From assembly GCA_022072615.1 (NCBI GenBank), contig JAJVHS010000027.1:1-51381 (forward strand): 51,381 nucleotides of DNA, in the 5' to 3' direction. Source of the DNA: Phycisphaerales bacterium. GTDB taxonomy: Bacteria; Planctomycetota; Phycisphaerae; Phycisphaerales; UBA1924. Positions 26,172-34,145 of this stretch are shown here, piece by piece. The notes under the pieces are model-generated. The model had not been told where the DNA came from. It searched no databases and worked only from the letters and a program-made list of their open reading frames with translations. Position 1 is the stretch's first letter. The number at the start of each line of letters is the position of its first letter. The position numbers and the translations under genes were made by a program.

Positions 26172-27110
26172 ATGAACGCCCGGATAATCAGGGGCGTGAA
26201 CCGCCTATCGCCACAAGACCGCGTTTCGATCGTGTTCTGTTTGGTGGAGGGGACATCCGTCCGCTCAACCTGCCGGATCACGGGATTCTCCAAAGGAACG
26301 GTCCTGAAGTTTCTGGAGGAGATCGGCGAGGTGTGCGAGGACTGCCACGATCACCACGCGCGGGGCCTGCGCAGCGAGCGCGTCCAGTGCGATGAAATCT
26401 GGTCGTTCTGCTATGCCAAGGACAAGAACCTGCCAGACCACATGCGCGGCGAGCCCGGTGTCGGCTCGGTCTGGACCTGGACGGCGCTGGACAGCGACAG
26501 CAAGTTCATGATCGGCTGGTATCTGGGCGACCGTGACGCCGAATGCGCCGGGTGCTTTATGTACGACCTGTCCAAGCGACTGGGAAACCGCGTTCAACTG
26601 ACCACGGATGGGCACAAGGTCTACGAGCGGGCTGTTCAGGACGCCTTTGGCTGGCAGGTCGATTATGCCATGCTGGTCAAGCGGTACGGCGAGCCCCGTG
26701 AGAAGGAAGCCCGCTACAGCCCGTGCGAGTGCATCGGCGCGATCAAGGTCCCGATCAGCGGACGCCCGATCCCCGAGGACATTTCGACCTCGCACGTTGA
26801 AAGGTCGAATCTGTCCATGCGGATGGGGATGCGACGGTTTACCCGTCTCACCAATGGGTTCAGCAAAAAGTTCAACAACCTCCGCGCGGCCGTCGCACTC
26901 TACATGATGCACTACAACTTCTGCCGGGTTCACAAGATTCTGCGCGCCACGCCCGCGATGGAAATCGGGCTCGCAGATCTTGTCCAGGAACTTGAGGAAC
27001 TTGTCGGGCTGTTGGAGGCCGGCGAATCAGCCGCGCTCGCGGCTGGAGCACTGAAGCGCGGGCACTACCGGCCGCGTCGCATAGTTCTTGCGGTAGATTT
27101 ATCCGGCTAA
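26172..27110 (+). CDS. IS1-like DDE transposase
   Basis: A protein of 312 aa from the ATG at 26172. An N-terminal HTH region (GTSVRSTCRITGFSKGTVLKFL) is followed by the DDE domain: first Asp in VQCDEIWSFCYAKDKN, second in LTTDGHKVY, and Glu in TSHVERSNLSMRMGMRRF, with the ending ALYMMHYNFCRVHKILRATPAM. This form is common among IS1-superfamily transposases of planctomycetes and cyanobacteria. The usual N-terminal zinc fold of IS1 InsA is replaced here by a plain HTH. I could not find terminal inverted repeats or target duplications, so it may be degenerate or a single-gene remnant. A GIY-YIG gene follows after 20 bases. Confidence 0.88.
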   Translation: MNARIIRGVNRLSPQDRVSIVFCLVEGTSVRSTCRITGFSKGTVLKFLEEIGEVCEDCHDHHARGLRSERVQCDEIWSFCYAKDKNLPDHMRGEPGVGSVWTWTALDSDSKFMIGWYLGDRDAECAGCFMYDLSKRLGNRVQLTTDGHKVYERAVQDAFGWQVDYAMLVKRYGEPREKEARYSPCECIGAIKVPISGRPIPEDISTSHVERSNLSMRMGMRRFTRLTNGFSKKFNNLRAAVALYMMHYNFCRVHKILRATPAMEIGLADLVQELEELVGLLEAGESAALAAGALKRGHYRPRRIVLAVDLSG

Positions 27111-27130
27111 GCCGGGGAAGGTCTTTTGCC

Positions 27131-27430
27131 ATGCCCATTACGGGAAATTCGTACAACTTCACCAAGCAGAACGTTGATCTGTCGCCTGACAGCCCGGGCG
27201 TCTACGCGCTCATTCAAAACGGCACCATCATCTACTACGGCCGCGCGACGATCTCTATCCGCTCTCGGCTGCAGTCACACTACAGAGGCACTGAAGGCCC
27301 GTGTACCCAGGCCGCCACTGAGTACATGCGCGAAGAATGCACGAACCCCGTGACGCGCGAGGTCGAGCTTCTGGCTGAGTACCAGCGCATCAACGGGCGT
27401 CTACCGCGATGCAATGAGCGCGTCGGCTAG
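27131..27430 (+). CDS. Single-domain GIY-YIG protein
   Basis: A protein of 99 aa. GVY (23-25) and YYG (35-37) are spaced nine residues apart as in the GIY-YIG signature; RSRLQSH supplies the Arg, E83 in LLAEYQR the metal-binding Glu and N88 in NGRLPRCN the conserved Asn. The full catalytic set therefore appears present, with no additional domain. GIY-YIG enzymes cut DNA in homing, repair or restriction. GGGGAAGG lies ahead of the ATG, the gene is 20 bases after the transposase stop, and a terminator follows, so the two are probably co-transcribed. Confidence 0.8.
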   Translation: MPITGNSYNFTKQNVDLSPDSPGVYALIQNGTIIYYGRATISIRSRLQSHYRGTEGPCTQAATEYMREECTNPVTREVELLAEYQRINGRLPRCNERVG

Positions 27431-27672
27431 TCCAAGGCAGTTAACCACGCGGGGCGGCAGAGGCCGGTGTGGGTTCCCGCACCGGCTTCTTTTCCATCCA
27501 GAGAGAAAACTATCTCACGATTGCCAAATGGCAGAGCTTCGCCGAAAAGACGGAGGCGAGGCGATCCGTCGGGTGCCACCTCAAACTGACAGATGAGACC
27601 CGATGCGTCATCGCGCACAATCTGTTCCAGCACGGTCCACAACTGCGCGTTTGGCTTCAGAGACATGGTCAT
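27427..27672 (-). CDS. Hypothetical small protein
   Basis: A frame of 81 codons with GGAG seven bases before the first ATG (27672). The product MTMSLKPNAQLWTVLEQIV, then FEVAPDGSPRLRLFG and FGNREIVFSLDGKE, looks like a small alpha/beta protein, but no family is recognised. Its last 20 codons are antisense to the terminator of the GIY-YIG unit and its end overlaps that gene by four bases, which weakens the call. Confidence 0.4.
   Translation of the reverse strand: MTMSLKPNAQLWTVLEQIVRDDASGLICQFEVAPDGSPRLRLFGEALPFGNREIVFSLDGKEAGAGTHTGLCRPAWLTALD
27463..27495 (+). terminator. Terminator after the GIY-YIG gene
   Basis: GCCGGTGTGG (27463-27472) pairs with CCGCACCGGC (27477-27486; one G-U) across a four-base loop, followed by TTCTTTTCC. 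Confidence 0.75.
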
Positions 27673-27832
27673 TTCGGCGCTCCGGGGATGAGTGCGGCGT
27701 GAACGAACGGTGAACGCAAAGTCTGGGCCATTTCAAACTGACCCACTACCGGGGCCCGGTTCCACGCCCATTCCCGAACGGCCAGGGCCCGTCAGAGGCC
27801 CGGCCCGGCGGCCCTGGGGTCCGCCGCGGCGA

Positions 27833-28924
27833 TCAGTAGAACACCATCGCGATCGTCACGATCAGGCCGAGCAGGCCGAGATACGCGGCCGGGAAGATCA
27901 CGCGGCAACGCCGGTCGATCACATCCCCCGCGGCGAAGCGCTGCGACTTGTCCATCCCCGCCACGAGGAGGTTGATTACCACCGTCGCGCACATCGTGAG
28001 GAAGCTCACGTTGAGGAAACTGTGCATGAGCGTCGGGTAGGCGATCCGCGGCATGTGGTCGCTCATCACGATCTGGTACGCCACGCCCGTCAGGATGCCG
28101 ATGAACGAGACGCTGATGCGGTCCCCCACCGACGAACGGTCCATCCAGAACACCGCGAACGAGAGCAGCACGATGATCCCCAGCGGGAGCACGACCAGCC
28201 GCCCGACGTAGAACACGTCCCGGCTGGCGAGCATGGACAGCACCAGCGTGCTCGTGGTCTTGCCCGGCCACGCGTACTCGGCGGTCCGCGTGCGGCTCTC
28301 GAGCCGGATGTCGCTGATCGACCACTCGGGGATTCTGCGCTGGGTGTCGAGCGCGACCGATGACCCCGGCGTCACCTGGAACTCCACCACGGTGTTGTCG
28401 AAGCCCAGCACCTCGAACACCGCCTCGAGGCGGTGGTGGTCCAGCGGGTAGCGCCGCATCACCAGCTGCACCTTCGCGGTCGCGCTGATCGTCTGCACGA
28501 GGATCGACGTCCCGTCGGGCTGCACCCGCAGCAGAACGCCGTTCGACGTGAACTCGCCCGTCTCGTTCACCAGCACGACCTGCGGGTACCACCCCGGCGA
28601 CACCTCGTTGAACTGGTACGCGCCCTGGTACACCTTCTCGCGCACGCCCTCGGCCGCGGGGTCGAAGGCCTGCCTGGGGTCCTTCCACACCAGGGTCAGG
28701 ACGCCGCTGAAGTCAAATGTCTCCGCCTCGTCGTGGATCTGGTTGATCGAGTGAAGATCAAACCGCGCGTTGATGACCACCGGACCCCCGCCCACCGGCA
28801 TCGGCGCATCCAGATACGCCGCCGGCGGCGACTGCTTGAACGCCGCCTGGCGCGCCACGGCGGTACTGCCCGTCAGCAACAGTGCGGCCGATAACAGGCA
28901 CCAGAAGACCCAGCCCGTACGCAT
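27833..28924 (-). CDS. Pentameric ligand-gated ion channel homologue (Cys-loop family, prokaryotic)
   Basis: A protein of 363 aa from the ATG at 28924 with GAGGGAA upstream. Residues 1-25 are a signal peptide. The extracellular beta-sandwich contains the conserved W80 in FSGVLTLVWKDPR and the YPLDHHRLE segment (159-167), which corresponds to the F/Y-P-x-D of the Cys-loop; the two cysteines are absent, as in GLIC and ELIC. Four membrane segments follow: M1 near 237-260, M2 near 267-288, M3 near 297-322 and M4 near 340-362. M2 is short and its linker to M3 is DHMPRIAYPTL. Ligand and ion selectivity cannot be read. It is divergent from the PfkB gene. Confidence 0.85.
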   Translation of the reverse strand: MRTGWVFWCLLSAALLLTGSTAVARQAAFKQSPPAAYLDAPMPVGGGPVVINARFDLHSINQIHDEAETFDFSGVLTLVWKDPRQAFDPAAEGVREKVYQGAYQFNEVSPGWYPQVVLVNETGEFTSNGVLLRVQPDGTSILVQTISATAKVQLVMRRYPLDHHRLEAVFEVLGFDNTVVEFQVTPGSSVALDTQRRIPEWSISDIRLESRTRTAEYAWPGKTTSTLVLSMLASRDVFYVGRLVVLPLGIIVLLSFAVFWMDRSSVGDRISVSFIGILTGVAYQIVMSDHMPRIAYPTLMHSFLNVSFLTMCATVVINLLVAGMDKSQRFAAGDVIDRRCRVIFPAAYLGLLGLIVTIAMVFY

Positions 28925-29016
28925 CGTTCCCTCGCCATTCTCCCCGGAATCGATGCCGGCACTCAATATACACCGCCGACTTCGTGCGTGAGGGCACGCG
29001 TCTACGCTAGTCGCTC

Positions 29017-29931
29017 ATGTCACTCATCTGCACCGGCACCATCGGCATCGATACCGTCTACGCCCCCACCGGCCACGCCGAGCGTGTCCTGGGCGGCTCG
29101 TGCACCTACTTCTGCGCCGCGGCGTCGTTCTTCACGCCGGTGCGCCTGGTCGCGGCCGTCGGCGACGACTTCCCCCCCGCCTTCCGCGACGTGCTGTCGT
29201 CCTTCAAGGGCGTCGATCTCGCCGGCCTTGAAACCCGCCAGGGGTCCCGGACCTTCGCCTGGGGCGGCAAGTACGCCGCCAACATGAACAACCGAGAGAC
29301 GCTCTTCACCGACCTCGGCGTTCTCGCCGAAGCCCCGCCGCGCGTGCCCGCCGCGTTCGCCGACAGCAAGTTCGTCTTCCTGGCCAACTCGCACCCCAGT
29401 GTGCAGCTAGACCTGCTTGGCCAGATCAAGGGCAAGCCCCTCGCCGTCGCCGACACCATGGACCTGTGGATCAACACGGCGAAGGCCGAGCTGCTGGTCC
29501 TCCTGCGGAAGGTCGACGGCGTCGTGCTCAACTACGACGAGGCCGAGCTGCTCACCGGCAAGTCGAACTCCGTCTCCGCCGCTCGGCACATCCTGGAGAT
29601 GGGCCCGCGCTTCGTGGTGGTCAAGAAGGGCGAGCACGGCGCCCTGCTCGCGCACCGCGACGGCATCGCCGCGCTCCCCGCCTTCCCTGCCGAGAATGTC
29701 ATCGACCCCACCGGCGCCGGCGACAGCTTCGCGGGCGGGATGATGGGCTGGATCGCCGGTTCAAACGGCGGCAACCCGGGCAGCTTCGACACCATCCGCC
29801 GATCGCTGGTCGCGGGCACTGTCGTCGCCAGCTTCAACATCGAGTCGTTCAGCCTGGAGCGCCTCAAGACCTTGACCCGTCCGGAACTCGACGCCCGGAT
29901 CAAGCAATACGCGGACATGGTGCGCGTGTAA
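29017..29931 (+). CDS. PfkB-family carbohydrate kinase
   Basis: A protein of 304 aa. TGTIGIDTVYAP and VLGGSCTYFCAAASFF form the sugar-binding N-terminus (the GG-x-x-x-N position reads GGSCTYF), and DPTGAGDSFAGGMMGW (near residue 231) holds the anion hole and catalytic Asp. LLTGK and VVVKKGEHGALL are the ATP-site strands. Members phosphorylate ribose, adenosine, fructose or related compounds; planctomycete proteins of this length are often annotated sugar kinases without proven substrate. It is a single gene ahead of the zinc-ribbon protein. Confidence 0.92.
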   Translation: MSLICTGTIGIDTVYAPTGHAERVLGGSCTYFCAAASFFTPVRLVAAVGDDFPPAFRDVLSSFKGVDLAGLETRQGSRTFAWGGKYAANMNNRETLFTDLGVLAEAPPRVPAAFADSKFVFLANSHPSVQLDLLGQIKGKPLAVADTMDLWINTAKAELLVLLRKVDGVVLNYDEAELLTGKSNSVSAARHILEMGPRFVVVKKGEHGALLAHRDGIAALPAFPAENVIDPTGAGDSFAGGMMGWIAGSNGGNPGSFDTIRRSLVAGTVVASFNIESFSLERLKTLTRPELDARIKQYADMVRV

Positions 29932-30022
29932 GCCCGGCCCGGCCGCCGCCGGATTCCCGGCAGGTCGGTTCGCCGCCGAGCGGCCCCGAACCGACTCCGC
30001 GGCCCGTCCGTACCGTCTGTTC

Positions 30023-31129
30023 ATGGGGAGCCTCCCCCGCATCCCCCTGCTGGTCGGCCGCCTCGCGAGCATCGCCGTGATCGCCGCGGTGTTCCCGTGG
30101 CTGATGGCCGAATACGACCGCACCGCGAATCTCGAGCTGGTGCTGCTCGAAGCGTTCCCCGCCCTCATCATCGCCGGCATCGCCGCCGCCGGCTGCCTCC
30201 TGGTCGGCGAGGGATGGCCGGCTCGAGTCGGCCGAACCGAGCACTGCGCCTCCTGCGGACACCCGTGGGTGCCCGAGGACCACATCCTGCTGAACCACTG
30301 CCAGGAATGCGGCGCGTGCTGGCGGTGGTTCGGCGGACGCGTGGTCGGCGCCCCCCACTTCCGCCCGTGGCTCCTCGTCGCCGGGGCTTCGCTGCTGCTT
30401 CTGGTGCCCGGCGTGCTCGTCGCCGAATCAGTCGGCGCCTTCTCCGCGCTCTCGCAGCGCTCCAGCAAGCTGCTCCTCAGGTCGGTCGAGACGGGGCTCT
30501 CGGCCCACGCGGTCCGCGATCTCGAGCTGCTCATCGATCGTGCCGCCGGCGATCCGTCCCTCAACAGCAGGATCGCGACTGCGGTGCTCAACCGCCGAGC
30601 CGCCAACGGCTCACTCCCGCACGAGCTGACCGCCTGGATGAACTCAAGCATCGCCGGCAGCGTCCTCACCGCCGCCGAAACCGACCGCTGGTACTCGGAG
30701 ATGATCGAGTTCCGCGTCGACCTCCCCGCGATCGTCACGGCCGGCGAGGACGCGCCGTACATCATCGCCGCTCGTTTCAAGGGAGGGTGGGAAGACGTCG
30801 CCGATGTTCCGCAGATCGCGCTGGGTGGTTTCATCGTCGGCGAGGACGCCGCGCCCGTCGCCCGGTCGCCCTACGTCACCCCCGCGCAGTCACTGGTCGG
30901 CTGGCAGGAGCTCGATTCCGGCCGGCTGACCGCACCGGACGACCCGGGGATCGTCACCGTCACGTGGCGAGCATGGCTCATCATCGGAAGGCCGCTTCAG
31001 ACCGTGACCTTCGATGTCGACGGCCGCCCCGATGTCCCGCCGGGCGCCACCCTCCGCGAGTACGTGTGGACCCGCCCCATGGAAGTCGTCCGCAGCGAAC
31101 CCGCCGCCGATCGCACCGCCGCCCCCTAG
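30023..31129 (+). CDS. Membrane protein with zinc ribbon, hypothetical
   Basis: A protein of 368 aa. Two membrane spans near residues 10-30 and 42-62 precede a short Cys4 element (EHCASCGHPWVP ... HCQECGACWRW), followed by a third span (WLLVAGASLLLLVPGVLVAES). The remaining 230 residues are predicted outside or in the periplasm and are beta-rich toward the end. I do not recognise the family. It lies 92 bases after the PfkB kinase and 29 bases before the amidotransferase on the same strand, so it may start a three-gene unit. Confidence 0.65.
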   Translation: MGSLPRIPLLVGRLASIAVIAAVFPWLMAEYDRTANLELVLLEAFPALIIAGIAAAGCLLVGEGWPARVGRTEHCASCGHPWVPEDHILLNHCQECGACWRWFGGRVVGAPHFRPWLLVAGASLLLLVPGVLVAESVGAFSALSQRSSKLLLRSVETGLSAHAVRDLELLIDRAAGDPSLNSRIATAVLNRRAANGSLPHELTAWMNSSIAGSVLTAAETDRWYSEMIEFRVDLPAIVTAGEDAPYIIAARFKGGWEDVADVPQIALGGFIVGEDAAPVARSPYVTPAQSLVGWQELDSGRLTAPDDPGIVTVTWRAWLIIGRPLQTVTFDVDGRPDVPPGATLREYVWTRPMEVVRSEPAADRTAAP

Positions 31130-31158
31130 CCCCGGGTCCGATCTACACTCTTGGCCCT

Positions 31159-31884
31159 ATGGCACTCGTCGTTTTTCAGCATGGCGACCACGTCTCGCCC
31201 GGCCGCTTCGGCGTGACCTTCCGCGACCACGGCTTTTCCCTTGATATCCGCCGCGTGGACCTGCCCGCCTCAGCCGGCGGCCAGCCCGTTCCTAAGGACT
31301 ACGACAACGTCGACGGCGTGCTCTCCCTCGGCGGCGAGCAGAACATCGGCGACCCGCACGACTGGCTCGACCAGGAGATGGCGTTCATCAAGGGCGCCCA
31401 CGAGCGGAACCTCCCGGTCATCGGCATTTGCCTGGGCTCGCAGCTCATCGCGCAGGCCCTGGGCGGAAAAGTCGAGCCGATGCAGACGCCCGAGGTCGGC
31501 TTCCACACAGTCTCCATCAACCCGACCGGCCAGGTCGACCCGCTGCTCGCGGGCATCGCCTGGAACAGCCCGCAGTTCTGCTCGCACGGCTACGAGATCA
31601 AGCAGCTCCCCCCCGGCGCGACCCTCCTGGCCAGCAGCAAGGCCTGCAAGGTCCAGATCTTCCGAGCCGGCCTGCGCACCATCGGCATCCAGTTCCACCC
31701 CGAGTGCGACCGAGCCATGATCGACCGCTTCTGCTCGGGCTGCACGCTCATGTCCCGCGCCGGGCTGACGGCCTCCGACGTCGCCGCGCAGGCCCAGAAG
31801 CACTACGAGATGTTCGCTCGCCTCGCCGACCGCCTGTGCGTGAACCTTGCGACGCTGCTGCTGCCCTCGCAGTCGCGGCGCTGA
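31159..31884 (+). CDS. Class I glutamine amidotransferase-like protein
   Basis: A protein of 241 aa with the full GATase triad: C91 in GICLGSQLIAQALGG, H180 and E182 in GIQFHPECD. The N-terminal VVFQHGDHVSPGRFG and the block VDGVLSLGGEQNIGD are typical of the GMP-synthase-like stand-alone amidotransferases. These hydrolyse glutamine to supply ammonia or cleave gamma-glutamyl bonds (PuuD-like); no synthetase partner is adjacent, so the substrate is open. Confidence 0.9.
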   Translation: MALVVFQHGDHVSPGRFGVTFRDHGFSLDIRRVDLPASAGGQPVPKDYDNVDGVLSLGGEQNIGDPHDWLDQEMAFIKGAHERNLPVIGICLGSQLIAQALGGKVEPMQTPEVGFHTVSINPTGQVDPLLAGIAWNSPQFCSHGYEIKQLPPGATLLASSKACKVQIFRAGLRTIGIQFHPECDRAMIDRFCSGCTLMSRAGLTASDVAAQAQKHYEMFARLADRLCVNLATLLLPSQSRR

Positions 31885-31912
31885 GCACCGCTTTCCGGGG
31901 GAGCCACGCTCG

Positions 31913-32857
31913 TTGCCGACGATCACGCTGCCAGCGCCCGCCGATTTCGTCCTGCACCGGGACGTGTGCTCGTACGGCTATTTCCTCCTCGCCCCCAACC
32001 ACTGGGACCCCGCGACCCGAACCTTCTCGCGGATCCTCGATCTCGACGCCGGGCCCGTGCGCGTCGCCATCACCCAGCCTGGCGGAAAGGGCTCGGCCCT
32101 CCGCATCGCGACGTCACGTCCGCTCGCCGCCGTCGAGAAGCACGCCGCCCGGGCACAGGTCTCGCGCATGCTCCGCCTCGACGAGGACCGCGACCACGCC
32201 CGGCGCTTCCACTCGCTCGACCCGCGCTTCAAGAAGCTCGGCCGGTTCCGCCTCTTCCGGTCGCCCACGCTCTTTGAGGACATCATCAAGACGGTCACCA
32301 GCTGCAACGTCACCTGGACGAGCACGATCCTGATGAACCGCCGCCTGTGCGAGTGCTTCGGCCGCGGCGGCGCGTTCCCGACCGCCCGTCGGCTGGCCCG
32401 CACCGCGCCGGCGCTGCTCCGCGGCCGCTGCTCGGTCGGCTATCGGGACCAGCGCATCGTCGAGCTCGCGCGTCTCTTCGCGACTTCCAGGTCAACGCTC
32501 GCGGCCAGGCTTGAAGACCCCTCAATCCCCGACGCCGACATCCGCGAGACGCTGCTCGAACTCCCGGGCATCGGCCCCTACGCCGCGGCCAACATCATGC
32601 AGCTCCTGGGCCGCTACTCGCACCTCCCGCTCGACACCGAGAGCGTCCGCCACGGCAAGACCGTGCTCGGATACAGCGGTTCGCCGCGCCAGATCATGAA
32701 GCGCGTGCACGAGCACTTCGCCCCGATGGGCGACCAGGCCTTCCGCAGCTACTGGTTCGAGCTGTGGGAGTTCTACGAAAAGAAGCACGGGCCTTCGTGG
32801 ACCTGGCAGCGGGACTCCACCGGCAAGATGTTCACCGCCGCCCAGCTCTCAAAGTAA
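31913..32857 (+). CDS. HhH-GPD family DNA glycosylase
   Basis: A protein of 314 aa if it starts at the TTG at 31913, which is preceded by GGGGGAG; an ATG at 31847 would overlap the amidotransferase gene. The N-terminal 90 residues resemble the TATA-like domain of AlkA/OGG1-type enzymes. KTVTSCNVTWTSTILMNRRL opens the helical domain, the helix-hairpin-helix is LPGIGPYAAANIM (near 217), and the catalytic Asp follows in LPLDTESV. The usual catalytic Lys of OGG1 is not evident, which favours a monofunctional enzyme that removes alkylated or other damaged bases. Confidence 0.85.
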   Translation: MPTITLPAPADFVLHRDVCSYGYFLLAPNHWDPATRTFSRILDLDAGPVRVAITQPGGKGSALRIATSRPLAAVEKHAARAQVSRMLRLDEDRDHARRFHSLDPRFKKLGRFRLFRSPTLFEDIIKTVTSCNVTWTSTILMNRRLCECFGRGGAFPTARRLARTAPALLRGRCSVGYRDQRIVELARLFATSRSTLAARLEDPSIPDADIRETLLELPGIGPYAAANIMQLLGRYSHLPLDTESVRHGKTVLGYSGSPRQIMKRVHEHFAPMGDQAFRSYWFELWEFYEKKHGPSWTWQRDSTGKMFTAAQLSK

Positions 32858-32876
32858 GCGCCATACTCGCTCCGCC

Positions 32877-33869
32877 CTAATCCCTGTACTTCACGTGGCA
32901 TTCCTTGCACGACGCCGTCACGATCCTGAACTGCGCCGACAGCGTTTCCGCATCCGTCTCCCCCGCCACGAGCATGTCCTCGAGCCGCGCCGCATGCTCG
33001 CCGTCCCGGATCAGCCACGCCGTGAACTCGCTCCCTTCCCGCTGCGACCGTTCGCTCGCGCCGAGCACGCGCAGCAGGTCCGCCATCCGCCCCGCCTCGG
33101 CCGCGGGCACAAGATCGGGGTGATCCTTCGGCACGCGCCAGCCAGCCTTCTGGATCGCGAGCAGGTGCTCGTGGACTTCTTCGATCTCCACCATGCCCTT
33201 CACGAACCCCGTCGGCTGCGAAACTTCGGGAAAATCCGCCGCCACCGCGTCGATCTCCTCCACCGACATCACCGAGGCGTTCGCGGTGCACGCGTACAGG
33301 CCCTCGTACCCCGGCGCCGTTCCTGATACCTTCATCCGCTCGACCATCTCCGCGGGCGTCGCCCATCCCAGGCTGACGGCGACCGCGCCCGCCGCCCCGG
33401 CGCTGCGGTGCTTGCCGTGGTGACAGTGCATGTACACGGGCCCGTTCTGCATCGCGTCCCGTGTCGCCCGCACCAGCTCGGCCTTGCGGCCCTCCTCGAA
33501 CCCGTTGTACCCGATCGGCAGATGGATGTACCTGATCCCCTCTTTCCGAGCCAGCTCCACGTCCGGCGCCGCGCCGTCGACGCTGATGATCGTCTTCACG
33601 CCCATCGCGGCGAGCGTCTGGAACCCCTCCCGGCCCTCGGGGACGCTCCCGGAGTAAAACCCCTCGTGATACGCCACCACGTTGTGCAGCCCGGGCATGT
33701 CCACCGGCTTCTGGTCGTTCATCGTCGGCCCGCGCACGGTCGGCCCGGACGGCGTCGGAGCTGCCCGCTCGTCGGTGCCCGCTGGCTGCGAGCACGAAAC
33801 CAGCGCCCCGGTCGCAAGCATGGCGACGACAAGCATGCACCGCCGGCAGGTTGTCCGACGCAGGCACAT
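32877..33869 (-). CDS. Lipoprotein fusion of Cys-X5-Arg phosphatase and C-terminal c-type heme motif
   Basis: A protein of 330 aa from the ATG at 33869 (CGGAAG upstream). A lipoprotein signal ends at ALVSC (Cys26). Residues 55-215 form a dual-specificity/tyrosine phosphatase domain: VKTIISVDGAAPD, then the P-loop HCHHGKHRSAG with C149 and R155. Residues 225-330 are helical and end TASCKECHVKYRD, a CXXCH heme-attachment motif (321-325) placed as in cytochrome c' (four-helix bundle, heme at the C-terminus). The protein would be membrane-anchored in the periplasm, where the heme could be attached. A phosphatase joined to a cytochrome is unusual. Confidence 0.8.
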   Translation of the reverse strand: MCLRRTTCRRCMLVVAMLATGALVSCSQPAGTDERAAPTPSGPTVRGPTMNDQKPVDMPGLHNVVAYHEGFYSGSVPEGREGFQTLAAMGVKTIISVDGAAPDVELARKEGIRYIHLPIGYNGFEEGRKAELVRATRDAMQNGPVYMHCHHGKHRSAGAAGAVAVSLGWATPAEMVERMKVSGTAPGYEGLYACTANASVMSVEEIDAVAADFPEVSQPTGFVKGMVEIEEVHEHLLAIQKAGWRVPKDHPDLVPAAEAGRMADLLRVLGASERSQREGSEFTAWLIRDGEHAARLEDMLVAGETDAETLSAQFRIVTASCKECHVKYRD

Positions 33870-34145
33870 CGATACTTCCGATCGGTTCGTGGCCCGTTCC
33901 GGTGTTCTCACCGGATCAGTGTACCGCCCACGGGGTTCATGGATGCGGCTTGCGCTTGACGAATCGCGCGTGGTGGTAGAGGAAGAAGCTCGCACGATGC
34001 TTTCAGGCCACAAGTGGCGGCACGGGGCACGGAAAGTCGCCCGCAGATCGGGTTGAAAGCGGCGCCACCCCGCCACTGGCCCGGAGGCACGCACCGCGAT
34101 CCGAGCCCCGCTCGAACCGTCACCCGATCCGTCCGGAGTGTTCGA

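Noticed and set aside
25016..27700. Genomic island integrated at tRNA-Glu
   Set aside because: The accessory genes lie on the 5' side of the tRNA, no integrase is present and no repeat of the tRNA 3' end was found up to 27.8 kb.
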